Shown here: positions 57,363 to 64,000 of the stretch, one piece after another | How positions within the stretch are numbered: position 1 is the first letter of the stretch | Layout of the letters: each line of letters starts with the position of its first letter | NCBI GenBank assembly: GCA_026874595.1 | Contig: CM049311.1 | Coordinates: 39,559,676-39,623,675, forward strand | Direction of reading: 5' to 3' | From: Sipunculus nudus | Lineage: Eukaryota; Annelida; Sipuncula; Golfingiida; Sipunculidae | Length of the DNA: 64,000 nucleotides | The notes under the pieces: generated by a model | Seen by the model: only the letters and a program-made list of their open reading frames with translations | Database searches by the model: none | What the model was told of the DNA's origin: nothing | Made by a program: the position numbers and the translations under genes

Positions 57363-59689
57363 ACAAGCTTCAACTACTAGGGCATTTTGCAGGTGTAACT
57401 AAATTTGTAACAAATTTATATCACAAACACAAAACAGCACACAAAATTATAATTGATTTTGTTATAAATTATTAGAAAAATACAAATAAAGCGAGATGCC
57501 TTATCCGTGCCAAATGCTTCTTCACAACAAATAGAGAATCAAAAATACGTAATCTTGTATTTACAGTGAATTATTGACCTTTGAAATCTTCGGGTCTTGC
57601 ATGAATGAAACAAGAAGCGACTTAAGTCGCGTATATCATATAAAATCAACCGATAGGTGTCGCTTGTGTGACTCCTAGCCGAATCGGACTAATTAATTGT
57701 CCTCTCCAACATCACCAGGAGATTGTAAATGAATAAGACTAAGTAAAAGAGTGTACATCGATTGAACAGAAGAAAATATATAATAAAAATGTCGGCCTAT
57801 AATGGCATGTCATGTTTCCTGTGAATTACAAAGCATTCCAGATAATGATATGTGGCTATTTGAAATGTAATAGTTTTTGGTTGTGTCAATTTTTTGGCTT
57901 AAAAAGGCATTATATGAAATTTATGTAGGCCTACACCTTCAAATCTGTTAAAAGAGAAATTAAGTCCAGGTGATCGAGTCTGTTACCATTAGAGCTGGGA
58001 AAGTACGGCTCCAGTTTCATTTGTTGAAAATGGAAACTCGACTCAAAAAGTAGATAAAAGTATATAATTTTTATTCTTTTTTATTTGTTGGACCAACTTT
58101 GCATAATATTCAAGGCACACCTTGCGGCGCTTATCAAGCCTAAATACTTCACGGAATAATTAATATTTGTGAAATGTAACCAAAGGTTGTTTCCTTGAAA
58201 CGCATAGAATTTTGATTTTGAAGTTTGACAGTTGAGCCCAAATAGTCCCGGCCATCGATTCGTTTTAAGAAGTATGAACCAGCTGTGCACAAAGTTTCGT
58301 GTGGGAACTAGTATCAAAATATTATTATTCGATTCGATTAACAGCGTCCTATCAAACATAGAAGTCAGAAGCCGTCGGTCAATAAAAGCAGTCAATGGTC
58401 GAATAGTTTTGGCTGGTTGCGGGCTATTATCCCGTGTATCATAATAATGGACTGTTCGCACATAATTTTTAATTAATGTTTTTTTTAATATATATGTGGT
58501 GTAAGATTAGTTTTGGTGCTCATTGTTAAGGAGTGTATTTAAGCTAAATGAAGCTAATTGTATTCTTATTCATGGAACACAGGTGTAACTTCTCTAAAAC
58601 TGCGTGATTATTGCACTATTGAATTGTTTCGCGCATATATTTGCGCATATATTTGTTCCCCTGGGATTGACATTCAACGTTTCTAGAAGTTATTCATGCG
58701 CAAGTACTTCCCAACAATTTAAATACAAAACTTGCAATATAAACTCTGTAGGAATCAACCTACATATATTTTATGTTAATTATTTTAAAATAATTGGTAA
58801 AGTCTTTGGTCCGTTCCTAATTGTCTTTCTTTATCACCTTTGGTCTTCATATTAAAGCAAACTGAAACATACTTTTTTTAATTTATCAGAAACGTACTGA
58901 TGAACGTATCGTTCATACACATATCTAATAATGGCTGAAATTCTAATTAAGAGAGACCTTTTTAAGTTATAAGAAATGAACAATGTCTCCCCATTCTCTG
59001 TGTTTTTTGCCCCTAGTTAACTCTGATTCTTGAACGGCAGATGCATATAAGCGCAAAATCCAACTTTCATTTCGTTGAGATCAATTATTCTAAAAACTTT
59101 AAACACAAATAAATGTTTCCATCTGCCTTGGATAAATTTATACCGTTGAATATTTGACACAAACGAACTATCATTAATGGGGGCCAATCATTCCGATATC
59201 TGACCTCAATTAACTATTTATAACTACTTGAATCCGTCCTACAAATAGGCCAGAAACGCTGATCGAACGACACACATGTTATAAGATATGGGGCCCGCCA
59301 AAAATAATCCAAAGCACAATTCAACAAGAATACATGGCGGCAAATCAGACGAAGCATGCAGAGATTTGCAAATGGCGGTTCGCAACTAGTTGTCTTTACA
59401 GGTCACATGTCATTCACATGGTTTCTCTGTGTGTCAACATTTGCATTTCGCATGTGTTTACTAACAGCTTGTAAATAAACAATGTCATATATATCCGTTA
59501 CAGAGGAGGCGTTAAAAGAACCTTTCTTGCCAGGAATTCCCTACTGTTCTTTAATGCTTACATAGAATAAGAAATAATCACCAAGTTCCACAGATAAGGC
59601 AAGTAAATAGCTAGCTCTAATTATTGCATCCATGATACCAGCGTGTTAACTCACGGAACTTTTTTTTCAGACTTTACATGTCCATAGAT
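57363..59689. other. Intergenic sequence, no gene recognised
   Basis: A perfect 14-bp palindrome gcgacttaagtcgc lies at about 57616. The largest open frame, 126 codons on the minus strand at 58081-58461, has no recognisable domain. No repeat family was assigned. Confidence 0.4.
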
Positions 59690-60310
59690 GGATGAGATTA
59701 GATAGATTCATGACCTTTATTAAGAGAGTGACCGTGCCCTTTAATAGGTCCATTTTGAGTGAAAATCACTTAAACAAAGCACATATTACAAGAAAGACTG
59801 GTTAGATTCTCTTTAAATTTGTTTGTCTTGTACGGAAGACTGGTGGCCCAATTTACAAATTTTGTATGCACCGTTGAATACTCCCATCACAGCCACTTGT
59901 CAACATATGAGCAATTAAAGTCAAAATTTCATGGGCGAATATCTTTCAAATTGTGCAATCGCATGAACATGGGTAATAGGATGGCCTTGACCTTGGTTGA
60001 TTCAACATTTGGCGAAAATCACAAAAACAAAGTTAGGTTTCTCAAGAATGGATGGATAAATTGTTCTGTAAAACAGATTATAATAACTTAGTTCTCCTTT
60101 TCGGTCATTCGTCTATCCCTCGCTGCTACTGAACAAATGTGAGCAATATAACTCACAAAATAAAGGACATATTTCTTATGCATTTTACATGGGTAAATGT
60201 GGATTAATGGATCATAAACGTAAGATTATTTTATACGTTGAACCAAACTTGTAGCGGATCAATATGTAAGTTTAAGTTATAAGAAGGAGGTCTGTCTTAA
60301 AGGGGTGTAC
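59690..60310 (+). mobile_element. Degenerate copy related to the 20315 Helitron-like element
   Basis: Blocks match the left part of 20315-22343: atgacctttat.a.gagagtg.cc followed by aataggtccattttg..gaaaatcac, then gggtaataggatg..cttgacctt, and finally gtct.tcttaaagggg. Both termini are eroded. Confidence 0.5.
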
Positions 60311-60916
60311 TCGTATATCTGTGGACAAATTGCGGCATCTCAATTTTTTTGTGCCCCCGCCCCAATGATATTAAAAAAATCCCTTTGGTTTCCGTCGAAC
60401 TGACCTGTTCTGTATTTATATATTGTCCTTGGAGTTTGAACTGTGAAGAAACGGTTGCAAATACAAACAAGGGCCGTGTGACAGTCGCTGTGTGTTGTAG
60501 GCATGCTCCCATCAGGTGACCCGTGTAGCATACACACAGATGCTAATATTCAAACATACACAGATGCTACTATTGATTAGGCATCATCTGACATCCCAGA
60601 CAGACGTTCACGTTGGTATATACAGAAATGTTAATGGTTGGCCGCCGAGCAATATACCTGATAACGACCAAACCTGAACGGTTAAGGTAGACACTGGTTG
60701 TGGACTTTCTCATAGACAACTACGTGTAAACTTAGCCAAGTCGAGTTAGTGACAAGGTTGTAAAATAATGTTTGCATAATGGTTGTACAGAAGGAAAACT
60801 GAGTTAGGAGCCCAGCGTGTGTACAGCTTTGACTGAGCGGTTGACATCTGTCTGTTTTTTCCCCATCCTGTATTCAATTAATTAGAACATAATTTTGACG
60901 AGAAAGTTTCACAAAC
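60311..60916 (+). promoter_or_regulatory. Upstream region of the PLAC8-like gene
   Basis: No TATA box at a convincing distance was identified. A pyrimidine-rich tract (ctgttttttccccatcc) and AT-rich sequence precede the start. The start context cacaaacATGG has a purine at -3 and G at +4. The transcription start is not determined. Confidence 0.25.
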
Positions 60917-61207
60917 ATGGCTGCAGAGACGACACCCGACGAGAAGCACTGGGACTACGAGCTGTTTTCGTGTTTTGACGACTGTAGCCTGTGCCTGTGT
61001 ACGTTCTGTCTGCCGTGTTACACACTCGGCAGGAACGCCGAGTACTTGGGCGAGGACGGAGCGGTCATCGGCCTGCTGTACGGGCTAGGGCTGTTCGCCA
61101 TTGGTCCCATGTTGAGGTGGAGAATCCGACAACGCAAGAACATACAGGGCTCCATGTTGGCTGACGTGATCCTCCATATGTTCTGTATGCCTTGTGCCCT
61201 TGTTCAG
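60917..61207 (+). CDS. PLAC8/cornifelin-family protein, exon 1 (residues 1-97)
   Basis: Encodes the N-terminal part and most of the cysteine-rich PLAC8 domain: CFDDCSLCLCTFCLPCYTLG at about residues 20-40, then GRNAEYLGEDG, a hydrophobic segment (VIGLLYGLGLFAIGPML), RWRIRQRKNIQGSMLADVIL and FCMPCALVQ. The family pattern CxPCxxxGrnAe..R..iR...I.Gs...D....fCpCCalvQ is readily seen. PLAC8-type proteins are small, cysteine-rich and often associated with membranes. The exon ends in phase 0 at caggta/cgt (GT at 61208). The base composition is much more GC-rich than the surroundings. The ATG at 60917 has a good context. The exact cellular role cannot be read from sequence. Confidence 0.93.
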
Positions 61208-62486
61208 GTACGTATCAGTATATATGTAGTAGAATGATGATTACTAAAAAAAAACAAAAAACAAAAAAAAAACACGCAATCACTCAGTGCTCTATGCACG
61301 ATAGTGGGTGAAATAAACACTGAAGAGGTCTACATAAGTCTACTATAAGTGGCGCCACCTACACATACCTATTTTCCCCCTAATGTCTTAACGACAGGTT
61401 AGGACTTCCGGAATATTCCTAACCTCGATCGTGCATATAAAACTGAAATCCAGAAATCTTAATAATAAGAACAACACATCATTCTTATTGTATGGATATT
61501 TTCATGCAATTTATTTGTAAAAATGATATGCATAATGGATAACATACATAGATACTATTATATTTATATTAAATTGTATTAAATTTCTCTTGCTGCAATT
61601 AGAAACTGGTAATAATTGCTTTTAATTTAATAATGTTTAAACATTTCTGACTTGTATTTTCAAACAAAAGTGGAAAATACTATTTTCGGTTACTCAAACA
61701 CCACCAGACTAAGCCATGGATAAAATATGTTGCAGATAGGAAAATAAAGTCGTTCCTCAAACCATTTATCTGGTTATAAGAAATATCGGACAATCATTAA
61801 AAAGCTAAAATATGAATTTTTTTGAGTAAGTGGGAAAATAATTTTATTAAAAAAAAACAGATCATCAAAAGTGGTGGAACTCACCTGTCATGCACATGGT
61901 CAGTTATACTTTATAATACGAAGCTGATCGCTGTAACTTTAATTCTTGGGGTGTGTGGTAGTACACATGATGTTATGATAGGCAGCATCATATTATTCAA
62001 GTTGTCTAAATCATTCGCGGACGCTTTACCGTAGCCTATGTCACCATTGATCGAATAATAGTTAAACTGAAGATTAGTTATTAATGCCATTTTACATATT
62101 GTTTTATAAGAATTTCACTTCTCAATAACACGATGAACATTCATAGCTTATAATTCTTACGTTTGAATTAAGCCACCATGTCATGTCTGATCACATGATT
62201 CCACATTCAATAAAACAGCGCCCCGTCCTATATATTACGCGTCCCCGCGTGTGGCAGGTGATTGTGTACGTATGACATGTGCTATGGAATCAATAAAATG
62301 GAATAATGTTGTTTCTAACTTATCTGTACTCGCTGATTGGTCATCGCACTGAATGCTCTTGGAGTCATATTCACCAAATATAATAACATCACGCGTCACA
62401 AATTATATAGTAAAACTAAATTTTATCGGAAACTTGAGAACTTCATCAAATTTCTTTGTTTATCCATACTGTAATTTCAGGTGTTA
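61208..62486 (+). other. Intron of the PLAC8-like gene, left part
   Basis: AT-rich, with an isolated gtggcgccacctac at about 61350 that matches the palindromic core of the Helitron-like families. No coding signal. Confidence 0.5.
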
Positions 62487-62775
62487 CTAGAAATCTGCAT
62501 TCTAAAGAACGCAAGCCTCCGCCTTCACTTATTCGGCTCATATTCCTAGGATCATTCGTGCATGAGTGACTGTAGATAGATTTGTCCTTGGATCCGGATC
62601 ATGTACCAGATCCAGACCAAAATGTTATTGACTTCCGAAATGCCCTAAATTTTTCATAAGATTCCGTTTATGATTGCGGGAGTTATGTTTTGAACAAACA
62701 CACAAAGACACATAAGCACACGTACACAATCACACGAACGGGTATGAACACATACCCTCCTGGCATAGGCAATTA
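62487..62775 (+). repeat. SINE-like dispersed repeat, copy 2
   Basis: Counterpart of 16560-16885, with ctgcattctaaagaacgcaa + gcctcc, a gatc..gtaccagatccaga block, gaacaaacacacaaagacac and an end cataccctcctggcat. It lies about 70 bp upstream of exon 2 of the PLAC8-like gene. Confidence 0.5.
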
Positions 62776-62843
62776 ACAATTTAAAAATTAATCAACAGAG
62801 ACACGTGAATTAAGTCCTTATGCCTTTATTTATGGAATTTCAG

Positions 62844-62924
62844 GAGAACAAAGAACTGTTCGGGTCAACTGGGTCTCACGCCGGAGAGAAGATTCCCATC
62901 GCCCAAAGCATGGTCCGTCAGTAA
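62844..62924 (+). CDS. PLAC8/cornifelin-family protein, exon 2 (residues 98-123)
   Basis: 81 nt after tggaatttcag, phase 0, ending taa at 62922-62924. It encodes ENKELFGSTGSHAGEKIPIA and a short tail. Joined to exon 1 it gives CALVQ-ENKEL, matching the CalvQ..rEl end of the PLAC8 domain, so the splice is well supported. The complete protein is 123 residues, a usual size for the family. Confidence 0.88.
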   Translation, partial: ENKELFGSTGSHAGEKIPIAQSMVRQ

Positions 62925-63287
62925 GACCAGATACGTCGACGCACAAGGCGTGACTATACCGGCTCAAACGAGTTTTATATGGGTGGCCAGATTTATAAGT
63001 TTATTATTTTAATTATAAAATACTCAAGTTTTGATAAAACCAAACTTAGAATGTTTATAACGATATTAACGGAATAGGTTGAAAGGTTAAATTGACAAAC
63101 GGTTATTGTTATAATTGTAGGATTTAGCAAGGTGTTTTGGGAGGCAGGTTTGTTTAGGTAGTAGTTTTTATTGTCTCAAGCGTAGTTACACATAAACGCA
63201 TACCTATGTAATCGAAATGTGCACAATGTATGTATATTCTACTTTGTGGAGGTTTAGCAAAATGACTGTAATTTAATATTTTTGTTT

Positions 63288-63293
63288 AATAAA
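63288..63293 (+). promoter_or_regulatory. Polyadenylation signal of the PLAC8-like gene
   Basis: aataaa 364 bp after the stop codon, followed by a tg-containing stretch. It is the first convincing signal downstream. Confidence 0.6.
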
Positions 63294-64000
63294 CAATGTG
63301 GTCCAATACAACTGCAATTTTTTTCCTGCATGTTTCATAAATGGAGTATGCAGATGTAAAGATGAAGGGGGTCGGAGGGGGGGGGGGGGGGGGTGTCAAG
63401 TGAGGTCGGATGTAAAATAATCTGTCCTCCCTGTGTATATAATCGGTCAGCTGTAGCTGATAGCAAACACAAAGCAACACCTTACAAAACTGATTCCTAG
63501 TCGAGTTCCCACCTTTATTATACGGGGTGGATGGTAGTGTATCATAATAACGTGTGTATTGACGGCCAGATGGCATACGGTGAGAAATATCATAAAGTTT
63601 GCTCGGATTCCAAGACTTTTAGAACGATTCAGCCGTAAAAATACAAGGAAAAGAGTGTAAAACTGAGATAATTTTAAAAGAAGAATTCAAACCCCTCACC
63701 TCCTCTGGGTTCCTTCGTGCACATGGCATTCTGATTGTATTTAAGGTTTCCCTGACCCCTCGCAGTGATATTTAAATGCAGCCGATGGAAACTGACGGTT
63801 GATATATTGAGAAAAGGATTACAATTAATTGACCCAACAAGGGCCCAAGGACCCAACGCTCTTATCACAGATAGACGACCATCCATATAGCTCGGACGAC
63901 TTTCTGTTAGCTGAGTTAAAAACTGGACTTCAACATGAAAAGTAAATTTCTTTTACATTTAACGTGGAAAATGCATTTACCAGTAAACAGATACTGACAG
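63294..64000. other. Intergenic sequence with a poly-G run
   Basis: Poly-G of 17 at 63377-63393. Two minus-strand open frames (96 and 70 codons) show no domain and are not supported as genes. Confidence 0.4.

Noticed and set aside
58081-58461. Minus-strand 126-codon frame
   Set aside because: No recognisable domain, no splice or promoter context and AT-rich codon use; could be chance.

Overview
This looks like nuclear DNA from an invertebrate animal, most likely a marine mollusc and probably a bivalve. The signs are AT-rich sequence, long introns with GT-AG borders, aataaa polyadenylation signals, AT and poly-G microsatellites, decayed LINE and Ty3/gypsy copies, and many short elements with the hallmarks of Helitron-like elements (Helentron/HINE type). 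The taxon is inferred from the repeat style and was not tested by a search.

Two protein-coding genes are supported, both on the plus strand. The first fills most of the left 38 kb. It is a seven-exon C2H2 zinc-finger gene with coding exons at 7741-8304, 8901-8958, 18790-18879, 26157-28150, 29225-29710, 30603-30729 and 36813-38089. All splice sites are GT-AG and every phase matches, giving one open frame of 1,531 codons. Two zinc fingers are completed only across exon junctions, which strongly supports the model. The likely role is a nuclear DNA-binding regulator with an acidic, SUMO-motif-rich C-terminus. The second is a two-exon PLAC8/cornifelin-type gene (60917-61207 and 62844-62924, 123 aa).

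Most of the remaining sequence is repetitive. The zinc-finger introns hold a 5.3 kb Helitron-like element with nested duplications at both ends (9031-14301), a palindrome cluster (15.7-15.9 kb), an 84-bp minisatellite (17.4-18.5 kb), a 370-bp fold-back (19.2-19.6 kb), two back-to-back Helitron-like elements (20.3-23.3 kb), a Tc1/mariner-like element (23.6-25.1 kb), and a 48-bp array split by a Helitron-like element and a 3.8 kb Harbinger-like insertion (30.8-36.5 kb). One Helitron-like element carries about nine copies of a nuclear-receptor DR1-like motif. Each unit of the 48-bp array carries a splice-donor-like site.

The 38-60 kb interval appears to have no host gene. It contains a fold-back MITE, decayed minus-strand LINE and Ty3/gypsy fragments, several copies of another short element family, and three arrays of a 25-bp minisatellite next to those copies. 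No prokaryotic features, CRISPR arrays, rRNA or convincing tRNA genes were seen.
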